Below, piece after piece: positions 23,401 to 32,204 of a DNA stretch of 64,000 nucleotides. The stretch is from Macrostomum hystrix (taxonomy: Eukaryota > Platyhelminthes > Macrostomidae), in the NCBI GenBank assembly GCA_950097015.1, contig CATNEN010000039.1, positions 9,704,001 to 9,768,000 on the forward strand. The letters run 5' to 3'. Both the position numbers and the translations under genes were made by a program. Each line of letters begins with the position of its first letter. Position 1 is the stretch's first letter. The notes beneath the pieces were generated by a model. That model saw only the letters and a list, made by a program, of their open reading frames with translations. It was not told the DNA's origin and did no database searches.

Positions 23401-24893
23401 CAGATAAACACAAACAAGAAATTGAAGATTCCGACAGATAAACACAAACAAGAAATTGAAGATTCCAACAGATAAACACACAAACAAGAAAATGAAGATT
23501 CCGACAGATAAACACAAACAAGAAATTGAAGATTCCGACAGATAAACACAAACAAGAAATTGAAGATTCCAACAGATAAACACACAAACAAGAAAAAATT
23601 AGGATTGAGACAGATAAACAAACAAACAAGAAAATGAAGATTCCGACAGATAAACACAAACAAGAAAATGAAGATTCCGACAGATGAACACACAAACAAG
23701 AAAAAATTAAGATTGAGACAGATAAACACAAACAGAAAACGAATGATAAACACACAGATTAACAGATAAACACACAGATAAACAGATAAACACACAGATA
23801 AACAGATAAACACACAGATAAACAGATAAACACACAGATAAACAGATAAACACACAGATAAACAAACAGACAGATAAACACAAACAAGAAAATGAAGTTT
23901 GAGACAGATAAACACACAAACAAGAAAATGAAGATTGAGACAGATAAACACACAAACAAGAAAATGAAGATTCCGACAGATAAACACACAAACAAGAAAA
24001 AATTAAGATTGAGACAGATAAACACAAACAGGAAACGAATGATAAACACACAGATTAACAGATAAACACACAGATAAACAGATAAACACACAGATAAACA
24101 AACAGACAGATAAACACAAACAAGAAAATGAAGTTTGAGACAGATAAACACAAACAAGAAAATGAAGTTTGAGACAGATAAACACAAACAAGAAAATGAA
24201 GATTGAGACAGATAAAGACACAAACAGGGAAACGAATGATAAACACTGATTAACAGATAAACAGATAAACACCCAAACAAAAAAGGCCAAAAAACACAAA
24301 AAACAAAGGAAGCTCGATAAGACACTAACCTTGAGATCGCGATGCAGCACCCAGTTGGAGTGCAGGTAATTAATGCCATGCAGTATTTGATGCATGACAC
24401 TCTTGGTGAAGTTCCTTGGCACATTGACTCTCGTATTGTTCTTTCTAGCGCTCATGTGAAAGTTGATGATTCGCCAAAGGTCGTGCTCAGCGTAATCGAA
24501 CAGTAGCCAAATCTGTCTGGTCTCGTGAGACAGGAAGACCTTCTTTAGTGAGATCACATTGGGGTGCTTCAATTCGCGCAGTAGAGCGATCTCTCGGCAA
24601 GCCGACATTGACAAGCCGCTGCCTTCGATCTGTTTCAGGGCGCAGTCACCGGCGCCAGCGTCGTCAGCTTTGCCACCGCGCGGTTTAGTCTTGAACACCT
24701 GGCCGTAGGTGCCCCGTCCCACCTTGCGACCCTCGAATTCGAAGACCTCTTCGACTCGTTGACGGCTGGCCGTCAGCTGGCGCCTGAAGTCCGCGTCCAT
24801 CCAGGCTCGCTGCGGCTGCTTCGCCTGCGACTGGGAGGACGAGGATAAAGAGGCTGCAGCAGCCTGCTGCTGCTGTTGCTGCTGCGAATTCAT
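19044..24893 (-). CDS. CDK8: CDK8/CDK19-type Mediator kinase (six coding exons)
   Basis: A nuclear cyclin-C-dependent kinase of the Mediator kinase module, phosphorylating RNA polymerase II transcription regulators. The exons 24330-24893, 21031-21581, 20607-20718, 20337-20501, 19852-20028 and 19044-19127 sum to 1653 nt, a 550-residue protein, with all phases matching. A glutamine/alanine/serine-rich N-terminus (1-30) precedes the kinase: Gly loop GRGTYG (59-64), catalytic Lys87 in ALKQIE, the CDK8-specific SMSACRE helix (95-101), HRDLK (184-188), PANIL at the exon junction, DLG (209-211) and [11 protein letters not shown]. The C-terminal tail is rich in glutamine and has [11 protein letters not shown], like the KK-V-rich tail motif of vertebrate CDK8. 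Introns hold five arrays. The ATG at 24893 lies 17 nt after a strong acceptor (24911), so the 5' end is spliced on from elsewhere. Confidence 0.92.
19198..19810. repeat. 24-bp minisatellite in CDK8 intron 5
   Basis: About 25 units of 24 bp around AAGGGAAATCCAAATTAAAT. Five units form a 120-bp higher-order repeat, clear from about 19472 onward. GGGAAATCCC occurs in several units, as in the array at 14520-15610. It lies between CDK8 exons 5 and 6, leaving about 40 bp to exon 5 and 70 bp to exon 6. Confidence 0.93.
19852..20028 (-). CDS. CDK8: CDK8 exon 5 (glutamine-rich tail)
   Basis: The acceptor CTAATTTCAG is followed by glutamine codons; the exact edge is ambiguous because CAG repeats. It ends CACGGG/GTAAGA. 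It encodes two glutamine runs and [20 protein letters not shown]. Confidence 0.75.
20337..20501 (-). CDS. CDK8: CDK8 exon 4 (glutamine and alanine runs)
   Basis: The acceptor CGGCAACAG/GCAGTGGCG is chosen because it keeps phase 0. A better pyrimidine tract ends 17 bases upstream (AATTCGCCAG), but that frame meets a stop. It encodes about 14 consecutive glutamines, then histidine/alanine- and serine/glycine-rich sequence. The donor is AGCTCG/GTAATC. Confidence 0.6.
20607..20718 (-). CDS. CDK8: CDK8 exon 3
   Basis: The acceptor AAATCTCCCAG/ATACTTCC restores the split Arg codon. It encodes [20 protein letters not shown] and YGKRDFISD, the segment just after the kinase fold (compare YF-EDP-P-DVF and PYPKREFL in animal CDK8). 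The donor is GCCAGG/GTAAGC. Confidence 0.88.
20719..21030. repeat. CDK8 intron 2 with degenerate AT-rich simple repeat
   Basis: Bases 20800-20955 are a degenerate repeat of ATCAATACA/CCAATCAATAT words of about 8-12 bp. No other feature is seen. Confidence 0.7.
21031..21581 (-). CDS. CDK8: CDK8 exon 2 (kinase C-lobe)
   Basis: The acceptor is ACGCCCTGCAG/CCAGCCAAC. It encodes [53 protein letters not shown] and the CDK8-type [20 protein letters not shown]. The donor ends inside an Arg codon (phase 2). Confidence 0.92.
21596..21990. repeat. 21-bp minisatellite directly upstream of CDK8 exon 2
   Basis: About 18 units containing GAGAGAGCGGATATTAGTAA. It begins only about 9 bp from the AG acceptor of CDK8 exon 2. 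Read in the CDK8 sense direction, each unit is TTACTAAT followed by ATCCGCTCTCTC, which resembles a branch point with a pyrimidine tract. Confidence 0.95.
22214..22680. repeat. 22-bp minisatellite in CDK8 intron 1
   Basis: About 21 units of GATCCCATCAGCTAGGATCA with almost no divergence. Three units in the middle carry AAATCCC in place of GATCCC. The high identity suggests recent expansion. Confidence 0.95.
22681..22984. other. CDK8 intron 1 segment, nothing recognised
   Basis: AT-rich spacer between two arrays. Confidence 0.25.
22985..24285. repeat. Mixed 20-bp and 34-bp minisatellite in CDK8 intron 1
   Basis: Blocks of a 34-bp unit (CAGATAAACACAAACAAGAA then AATGAAGATTCCGA) alternate with blocks of short CAGATAAACACA repeats (about 10-20 bp periods). 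The array ends about 45 bp before the donor of CDK8 exon 1, so an apparent frame runs from the exon into it. Confidence 0.92.
24330..24893 (-). CDS. CDK8: CDK8 exon 1 (start, kinase N-lobe to HRDLK)
   Basis: It starts at the ATG at 24893 and encodes MNSQQQ..., ending at the donor CTCAAG/GTTAGT exactly after the catalytic-loop Lys188. An in-frame AAT-AAC stretch further upstream lies beyond the acceptor TCTTCCTATCCAG (24911) and is not part of the protein. Confidence 0.9.
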
Positions 24894-24954
24894 CGGAGGC
24901 CGCAGTGGGGCTGGATAGGAAGAGAAAGGGTTATTCACTGTCTTTAAAGGGCCA

Positions 24955-25385
24955 GAATGGATATCCAGTCAATTCTAGTGATGAAATGGAATGGATTGCT
25001 AGTCAATTCTAGTGATGAAATGGAATGGATTGCTAGTCTATTCTAGTGATGAAATGGAATGGATTGCTAGTCTATTCTAGTGATGAAATGGAATGGATTG
25101 CTAGTCTATTCTAGTGATGAAATGGAATGGATTGCTAGTCTATTCTAGTGATGAAATGGAATGGATTGCTAGTCTATTCTAGTGATGAAATGGAATGGAT
25201 TGCTAGTCTATTCTAGTGATGAAACGGAATGGATTGCTAGTCTATTCTAGTGATGAAATGGAATGGATTGCTAGTCTATTCTAGTGATGAAACGGAATGG
25301 ATTGCTAGTCTATTCTAGTGATGAAACGGAATGGATTGCTAGTCTATTCTAGTGATGAAACGGATTGCTAATCTATCTATTCTAT
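24955..25385. repeat. 34-bp minisatellite upstream of CDK8 exon 1
   Basis: About 12 units of GGATTGCTAGTCTATTCTAG plus TGATGAAATGGAAT, with late copies carrying AAACGGAAT. The core word is shared with the 37-bp array at 2156-2682. The array lies about 45 bp upstream of the acceptor at 24911. Confidence 0.95.
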
Positions 25386-26431
25386 CAATAATCAGAATGC
25401 ACTGATTGTTCATCAAATCGGAAAAGAAAAAACTCACTTAATAGTGATAAGTATAAGTCGGTATAGAATGGCAAATATTAATTACTGGTCTTACTGAGCT
25501 TAATCAGCGTTAAACATTCACATTTATATTTTCACATATTTTTATAACGCAATATTACGATCCATATGAAGACTCGAAACAGAAATATAGACAAAAAGTT
25601 TCAACGCTTGAAAGAATATTTTTCATTGTTGTTTAAACACACAATATATTTATTAGAATTAGGGAAAAAGTGTGTGTTCAAACGTCCACAAACAATGTTG
25701 GTTGCAGCGAGACAGCGGCAAGGCCATCTAGTTACTAGCCAAGGAGTTAGTAGGAAGCGGCAAAAAAAATATTGAACAGTTTTAGTTCAATCAATTCTAT
25801 CAGCTCTTTTACAAATAAGCGAAGCATAAATAAGAAGTAGAATTTTGTACACCAATCCCAGTTTCTAAATTGTTCAATTCGCGCAGATTTAGTACAGTAC
25901 TAAATTAAGAAGTAAAATGTCTAAAAGTAGACTTTTAGTAGTGTAGGCAATGCATTCTCAAAGGAAAGGAAGGGACAGGTATTACAGATAGGATAACGTG
26001 ACAATTAGTGTGAAAATCTGCAGAAAGCATGATACAGTGAGCATACGCTGCTCAGTAGAAAGTATGCTCACTTAAAGAGCAGTTATAAGGTTACTGAAAT
26101 TAGTAATTTGTTAAAATGATGTGCAAGCCCACAATGGGTTTGCAGTGAAAGCAAGCTAAACAATGATCCGGCTAAGCGCAAGGAACAAAAAATCTGTTTT
26201 TTCTTTTCTGGAAAGGCAGGGCGGGACGACAAAACTAGAATTCAACTAAATTAACTTATGGAAGAGCGAATCAGACCCAGCAGATACTACTGACCAGTAG
26301 CGACCCGCGGCAAAAAACTTTTTTTGCTTTTAAATTAGTGCCAAAAGTTTTGCCAGCGGAAATATATATTTATCTTAGCTGGCGAATTTACAAAGGAAAC
26401 TTTTGTTCTCTTTGACCAAGACACAATAAAA
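25386..26431. other. Region between the TOPORS and CDK8 genes
   Basis: AT-rich and without a recognised gene. A perfect 10-bp hairpin (arms GTGAGCATAC and GTATGCTCAC, 26037-26071) lies in it. It may hold the CDK8 promoter or a transcribed leader region, but no element is clear. Confidence 0.3.
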
Positions 26432-26437
26432 TTTATT
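26432..26437 (-). terminator. Probable poly(A) signal of the TOPORS-like gene
   Basis: AATAAA on the minus strand, about 170 bp after the stop codon. This implies a short 3' untranslated region. Confidence 0.6.
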
Positions 26438-26604
26438 GCAAACTGAAATAATAAATAACGGCTGCTACGAGCTACTACTTGAGGGCAGTACACGAGTAGT
26501 GTATTGATAGCTACAGGTCAAAATGAACGCAAAAAGATTTCAAAGGAAAAATATTTACTAGGAGGCTTCCGGCCTTACTCTCAATAGTTCGAAGTGATTA
26601 CACT

Positions 26605-29600
26605 TCAGCGATATTCTTCGGCGGCTGCCATGGCCGCCGATTCAAGAATGTCGGACAGCAGCATGGAGCCGTCGACTTGACGATCTTGATTGCGATTAGC
26701 CGAGAATGCGGGAGGAGGCGGCAGCGGAGCCACTGCGGCAGCCGAAGCGGCGGCAGCGCTAGCAGCGACCGTGGCCGCGGCGTGCCTGCGCCTCTGGCGC
26801 TCCAAGCGTCGCTGAAGACGCTCCTCTCGACGTCGCAGACGCCGGTAGCGGCCCTCAAAGTCGCGAGCCCTACGACGAAGTTCCACAGCTGCGGCTGCGG
26901 CTGCGGCGGCCGCGGATTGGTTGTTGGCGGATAGGCCGACAGGCGGCGGAGTCTCCCAGCCCACTGACACGATCATCAAGTCGCTGTCATCGCTGTCAGC
27001 CTCACCGCCGACAGACCTACGACGCCGACGACGACGGCTGTGCCGACCGGCGGACGAAGACGATGAAGAAGGAGGCTTTGGCCGCGTCGATGCGCTTGTG
27101 TCACGGCTTCTGTTTTCTTGAGCCTCATCGCGGCCGTCGTCGCCAGAAGAAGAATCGTTGGCCGTAGTGTCATGGACTGTGCTGACAGAGGGCCCCGGCA
27201 AGCCGCCGGTGCCGTTCAGAAGCTCCGACAGCAGTGGCGCTGCTGACAGGACGCTGGCGCGGCTGGTTGCCAAGCGTTCAGGTTTCACTCGCCCGCGAGT
27301 TAAACGACGCTGAAGTGCAGACGAATCGACCTCATCGGCAGCGCCGGAGTCAGATTCTGATGAAACGCTGATTGGCGACCGCTCCTCCCAGGGCCTCTCG
27401 TAGCCGACGATGACGCAAGAGTCACCGTCGCTTTCAGCGTCGCTATCTCCATCGTTTGCGTCATTGTCGTCGTCGGAATTGTCGGCGCCACTAACAGCAG
27501 CCGAGGTGGACAGCGAGATGGCCATGTTGGCTGACACCGAAGCCACTTCCTCGTCGGCCGCATCCATGTCGCCGTCGTCTGTGACAACGAATTGAATGCT
27601 GCTGTCATTGCTAGCCGCAGCCGAGCCATGCTGATTGGATGTAGAGGACAGCGAAGGCCGCTGAAGTAGCTGCTGCTGCTGACGCTGCAGACTAGACGGA
27701 GGATCTGACTGCTGGCCGCGGTAAGTCCAAGCCGGATCAGTATCCGGCCAGCGACTGTCACCGAATGGCCAATTCGAAGCAGCGGGTTCGTCTAGCCTCT
27801 GTGGAGGAGGCGGGGGCGGCGTCGGCGGCGAAGGAGGAGCTAGACGGTTCGGCAGTCTGGCCGGCCAAGGACTGACGGGCCGCATGTGGCGAAAGATGCC
27901 GCCAAGCAGGAAGTCGTCAAGATCGTCGTCAATTTGTGGCACAGGTCCGACTGACTGCGGTGGAATCGACGGCTGGGTTGGTCTTGGCTGCTGCTGCTGC
28001 TGCTGTTGAGGCTGCGGAAACATCTGTTGGTGCATCGGTCCGTATGTAAACAGATCGAATAAGTTGCGGGACGATGAAGCTTGCCTTTGCTGCTGCTGCT
28101 GCTGCTGTTGCTGCAGATGAGGCTGATATCCGCTGGGCTGAAATGCAGCACCCCTCAGGGGCACCTGCAGCTGGTACTGATGCGGCTGCACAGACAGGAA
28201 CTGTGGCTGGTAGTGCAGCCGGTGGAAATGGTGAGGATGCTGCTGATTCGGGCCGACATTTCCAGTCTCCCCAGAGTCGTCAGGTTCCATCGGCGTCGGT
28301 CCGGGACGTCGGTTGCGCGCCACCAGGCGCAGCTCTTCAGCCAATGGCGCAGTTTCAGCGTCAGTTAGCGGCGCCGGAGGAGGCGACGGCGACTGGCGTG
28401 AAGCGAAAACGGCGGCCTGGTCGAACTGGGCGATGGTTTCATGGCGAGATCGAGCGAATGTCAACAGTTCGTCGCAGAACTGGCGACCAGTGTGGCCGAG
28501 GTAGGCGGACATGACGCGATGAAACAGGCCGGAGTCGATGCGATGATGCCGCACCAGACGGAGAATGTGATGCACAATACGCTGGGACACCATTGGGTCG
28601 AGGCTACCGATACAGGCCAGCTCGCGCATCAGGAAGGGCACCAGACGATGGCGCTGGGTTTCGTTTGAGTCGAAGAACGATGGCGATATGTCGCGTATTA
28701 ATTCGCGTACCTCAGCGTCAACTTGCTGCGGCTGCTGCTGCTGCTGCTGAACTGTGTACAAGCGGCGCTGGTAGAGAAATCTACGATTACGACGCACTTC
28801 GTTTGCGGAGTGATCCGCAGAAGCGGTCGAGTCACGCGGCGCTTGATGACTGTCAGACTGGGACATCGCTGATGATGTGGTACCGGCAGCATCGGATCGA
28901 ATGCGCAGTTGGTAGAACGGATTCTGCTGCAGCTGCTGCTGTCCTTCCGCAGCTGATGCCGGTAGAGGATGCCGATGAGCCGAGGCTAGAGGTGGCGGAA
29001 TGTGCATGTGAAATCCGGGATGAAAATTTTGAGCACCATGCCAACGACTGAGGCCGCTGCCGCTGACACCGACACTGGCTGTCTCCGGAGCGGCGCTGCC
29101 TGTCAAGTCGATGTGAAGCGAAGTGAATCTCTGCTGGTGGTGCCTATAGCCACCGAACAGCTGATCGTAGCTGACCAGGTCCATCAGGCCGCCGCCGCCA
29201 CCGCCGGAGCTGCTGCCGCCATTGCCGTTAGCTGCAGCGGCCGCAGCAGCAGCAGCAGCAGCAGCCGCCGGAGCCCAGTTGGCCATTCTAGAAGCGGCTG
29301 CGGCCACAGCAGCGGCGGCAGCAGCAGCGGCTGAGGCGACCACCGGTACAGAGTACTCATCATAGTCATCGTCGGCACGCACATTGTGAATGATGGAGCT
29401 GAAAGGCCGCTTACACTGCGGACACTCCGGCTTGCGCTTGGACCATTCTAGCAGGCAGGCGAAGCAGTAGCGGTGCAGGCACGAGTACGCGTACGACACA
29501 TTCTCCGGCTCCGACAGGCAGATTGCGCAACGATCGGCCGGAGACGATGGCCTGGAGGCTGGCGAGAGCTTGCCACCGGCTGGCGAATCCGGATCAAGGC

Positions 29601-29694
29601 GAAGGAGTTTTCGAGGCGGCGCCGCTCTCTGGCGATCATCGCCGCCGGGTGGAGCAGAGGAGGCTGAAGATGAGGAGCCACCGGAGGCTGACAT
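26605..29694 (-). CDS. TOPORS: TOPORS-like RING E3 ubiquitin/SUMO ligase
   Basis: A nuclear E3 ligase that in animals transfers ubiquitin (and SUMO) to p53, topoisomerase I partners and other chromatin proteins. The product has 1029 residues from one coding exon. A C3HC4 RING spans Cys56-Cys94 (CAICL, SCLHRYCFAC, CPQCK) and is followed by RPFSSIIHNVRADDDYDEY, a TOPORS signature. A conserved domain at about 315-460 contains ISPSFFDSNETQRHRLVPFL and FCDELLTFARS. The C-terminal half has acidic/serine stretches with SUMO-interaction-like hydrophobic cores (SCVIVGYERPWEERSP, DLMIVSVGWETP) and an arginine-rich, coiled, alanine-rich end. Glutamine and alanine runs fill the linkers. The ATG at 29694 is chosen because a strong acceptor (CTTTCAATTTTCAG, ending at 29718) lies 23 bp upstream, so codons before it are intronic. 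Confidence 0.92.
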   Translation of the reverse strand: MSASGGSSSSASSAPPGGDDRQRAAPPRKLLRLDPDSPAGGKLSPASRPSSPADRCAICLSEPENVSYAYSCLHRYCFACLLEWSKRKPECPQCKRPFSSIIHNVRADDDYDEYSVPVVASAAAAAAAAVAAAASRMANWAPAAAAAAAAAAAAANGNGGSSSGGGGGGLMDLVSYDQLFGGYRHHQQRFTSLHIDLTGSAAPETASVGVSGSGLSRWHGAQNFHPGFHMHIPPPLASAHRHPLPASAAEGQQQLQQNPFYQLRIRSDAAGTTSSAMSQSDSHQAPRDSTASADHSANEVRRNRRFLYQRRLYTVQQQQQQPQQVDAEVRELIRDISPSFFDSNETQRHRLVPFLMRELACIGSLDPMVSQRIVHHILRLVRHHRIDSGLFHRVMSAYLGHTGRQFCDELLTFARSRHETIAQFDQAAVFASRQSPSPPPAPLTDAETAPLAEELRLVARNRRPGPTPMEPDDSGETGNVGPNQQHPHHFHRLHYQPQFLSVQPHQYQLQVPLRGAAFQPSGYQPHLQQQQQQQQQRQASSSRNLFDLFTYGPMHQQMFPQPQQQQQQQPRPTQPSIPPQSVGPVPQIDDDLDDFLLGGIFRHMRPVSPWPARLPNRLAPPSPPTPPPPPPQRLDEPAASNWPFGDSRWPDTDPAWTYRGQQSDPPSSLQRQQQQLLQRPSLSSTSNQHGSAAASNDSSIQFVVTDDGDMDAADEEVASVSANMAISLSTSAAVSGADNSDDDNDANDGDSDAESDGDSCVIVGYERPWEERSPISVSSESDSGAADEVDSSALQRRLTRGRVKPERLATSRASVLSAAPLLSELLNGTGGLPGPSVSTVHDTTANDSSSGDDGRDEAQENRSRDTSASTRPKPPSSSSSSAGRHSRRRRRRRSVGGEADSDDSDLMIVSVGWETPPPVGLSANNQSAAAAAAAAAVELRRRARDFEGRYRRLRRREERLQRRLERQRRRHAAATVAASAAAASAAAVAPLPPPPAFSANRNQDRQVDGSMLLSDILESAAMAAAEEYR

Positions 29695-29717
29695 TGCCCT
29701 GCTGGCTGCTGGGATCA

Positions 29718-30769
29718 CTGAAAATTGAAAGCAGTGAAAATGCAAATGTATCCTTTGTCCTACACTGATTATAAAATACTATTTTTAGGCTATCGAAAGT
29801 CATTCTACAAATCGTCTATGGTACAACCTGGGGTAGCTTAAGAATAACTTAATATATTGAAACATATATCGTTAAGCGTGCCTTCATTGCATTTTACACT
29901 TTTCCCGTGAAAATCAACCTTTAATAAATTTTCCGAGAAACGAAATGTCCTGTCCTTTATCTTCTAGTGGTACTTGAGACATATATTGCCCGACACACCC
30001 GCAGGCCTTCTCTCCTTATCTCTGCTGTCTAATGGCCTAACCCATTGTGTAAAGCTAAGCAATAACATAGCAAAATAAGTAAGCAAACAGACAGCTGAAC
30101 TCCATCTGCACAGTGAGATGGCAGGAGTAAGTATTTCGTGTATGTTAAAGTCTCTTTCGCTTAGAATTACAATTAGATCTAGGGGCGCGTTCACGTTAAA
30201 TCATGTTTCTACAAATCGGCTACAATATCTATACACAGGTGAAATACTACCCGACACTGTTATGATTGCATCATAATGATAGAATCTGTTATGCATATCT
30301 TATCGAATATCTATACAGAACATTTAATACATAACAACACGGAAAAGTTGCAAAATATTTGGATATTTTAATTCGGAAAGGTACAATTATTTTCTTTTAC
30401 GAGTATAAACTCATATAATTTAAAAACAACAAACTGAGTCTAAGATGTAGTCAGATTATACTTAATGAGTACCTAATAAAGTACATTCGCTGTACTTGAA
30501 TAACATAAGGTGTTAGTTTGCTATCTTGCCACACAGAAGTACAAATTAGTCGCATAAGTATTAAACTTATGCAATTATTATACAAACTGAGTATATAACA
30601 ATATAGTCGACTTGTACAATAATTTATCAGATCAGTGTCCAGAGGACTTCAAGATTAAGCAAGAAAATATTCTCAGAGGCCTCTTTACATTTAGAACAGG
30701 AAATTGGACTTCCTGTTCTAAATGGTCAGCAAGTTCCTGCATTCAGAATTGGGCTGCCAACACCTGCTG
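29718..30769. other. Region upstream of TOPORS
   Basis: AT-rich. It starts with the acceptor-like AG at 29718-29719. A perfect hairpin (arms AGAACAGGAA and TTCCTGTTCT, about 30693-30719) is the only structure noted. No gene is recognised. Confidence 0.3.
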
Positions 30770-31305
30770 TCTCATCTTCCTGTCTCCTGTCTCATCTCTC
30801 TCTTATCTTATCTCTCTCCTGTCTCATCTCTCTCTTATCTTATCTCTCTCCTGTCTTATCTCTCTCTTATCTTATCTCTCTCCTGTCTCATCTCTCTCTT
30901 ATCTTATCTCTCTCCTGTCTCATCTCTCTCTTATCTTATCTCTCTCCTGTCTTATCTCTCTCTTATCTTATCTCTCTCCTGTCTCATCTCTCTCTTATCT
31001 TATCTCTCTCCTGTCTCATCTCTCTCTTATCTTATCTCTCTCCTGTCTTATCTCTCTCTTATCTTATCTCTCTCCTGTCTCATCTCTCTCTTATCTTATA
31101 TCTCTCCTGTCTTATCTCTCTCTTATCTTATCTCTCTCCTGTCTCATCTCTCTCTTATCTTATCTCTCTCCTGTCTCATCTCTCTCTTATCTTATCTCTC
31201 TCCTGTCTTATCTCTCTCTTATCTTATCTCTCTCCTGTCTCATCTCTCTCTTATCTTATCTCTCTCCTGTCTCATCTCTCCCCAATCTCATCCTTCTCCT
31301 GTCTC
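30770..31305. repeat. 32-bp pyrimidine minisatellite, about 17 copies
   Basis: The plus strand is a long pyrimidine tract with units CTCTCTCCTGTCTCATCT and CTCTCTTATCTTAT. Strand asymmetry is extreme, with almost no G or A outside TTAT/CAT. It lies about 350 bp downstream of the CHIP stop codon. Such tracts can form triplexes. Confidence 0.95.
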
Positions 31306-31652
31306 ATCTCTCCCATCTTATTTCTCTCCTTTCAACTATTTTTCATCGTCTTATCTTTGTCCTATCTAATATCTTTCCTGTCTGTTTTCTCCGTGTCCCA
31401 TCATTACGCTTAGTAATTAAGCTTGACAACCTTGACAATAAAAAAGCATGCTGTCTTTGATATCGTTAAAAAGGCCCCTAAAAAACAGCTAATAAAATTT
31501 ACTAATGTACAAGTAGACAGACTACTGTGGCATAAATTGAAAATTTGTGCACAAAATCTGATTTTTTTCTCTCTGTTTCTCCTGTGTATCCAGTTAATTA
31601 ATTATCGCATCACAATAAATTGCGCGTGTTTAATCTAAACGTGGAGGTCGGA
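31306..31652. other. Downstream region of the CHIP gene
   Basis: Contains the CHIP 3' end. A variant signal ATTAAA on the minus strand at 31630-31635 is the nearest poly(A)-like word, which would give a very short 3' untranslated region. This is uncertain. Confidence 0.3.
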
Positions 31653-32204
31653 TTAGAAATCTTCAGCCCAAGGATTTGTCTCCAGGAAGGTGCCAACAAC
31701 CTCTTTCATAGCCAGATTTGGCACCAGCTGGTCCACAGTTAGCGGCTTCCTGGTGATGGGATCGAAATGGCCAACCCTGTGCAGGTGATCTTCAATGTCA
31801 CGCCGATCATACGTGATGCCGGACGGCGAGATGACCGGATCACGCATCAGATCGAAGCTGATCTTGCCGCAAAGGACTTCGGGAACGTCGCGCTTCTGAC
31901 GCCGGTCGTCAACAGTGGCCAGGAGCTCCGCGAGGCGGGCAGTCATGTCTGCGCAATGCTGGTCCACGGCAGCCAACTCCGAGGCTGTCTGCGCATCGGC
32001 GGCGACGCCGACGGCTCCGGTGGAGGTCGAGGCGGCGGCGGCTTCGATCTCCGAACGGCGTCGCCTTCGATCAGCTTCAATGAGGCCGTTCAGGTAGGTC
32101 TGGAGTTCGATCTCCTGGGCTAGGCGGCGGCGCTCTTGTTGATCGAATTTGGCACGCTTGGCACGGCGCACCTCGGCAGCGATGTCATCGCCAAAGTTCA
32201 AGCC
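31653..32204 (-). CDS. STUB1: CHIP exon 2 (coiled helix and U-box)
   Basis: The acceptor CATCCACCTGCCGCAG/GGCTTGAAC gives GLNFGDD directly after AREQ of exon 1, exactly where animal CHIP reads KEQRLNFGDD. It encodes 183 residues and a stop. Confidence 0.93.
   Translation of the reverse strand, partial: GLNFGDDIAAEVRRAKRAKFDQQERRRLAQEIELQTYLNGLIEADRRRRRSEIEAAAASTSTGAVGVAADAQTASELAAVDQHCADMTARLAELLATVDDRRQKRDVPEVLCGKISFDLMRDPVISPSGITYDRRDIEDHLHRVGHFDPITRKPLTVDQLVPNLAMKEVVGTFLETNPWAEDF

Noticed and set aside
22925-24051. Hydrophobic cysteine-rich membrane-like proteins on the minus strand
   Set aside because: The apparent transmembrane character comes from translating the CAGATAAACACA repeat in CDK8 intron 1.
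24003-24329. C-terminal extension of CDK8 exon 1 beyond HRDLK
   Set aside because: The frame runs through a GTTAGT donor into an intronic array. The proper continuation PANILVM lies in exon 2 after a good acceptor.
29695-29745. Earlier start for TOPORS giving 17 more residues (MHFHCFQF...)
   Set aside because: The acceptor CTTTCAATTTTCAG lies inside that stretch, so these codons are intronic or replaced by a spliced leader.
26598-29768. Many open frames antisense to or out of frame with TOPORS
   Set aside because: High GC and trinucleotide repeats keep several frames open. Only the main frame shows RING and conserved TOPORS motifs.
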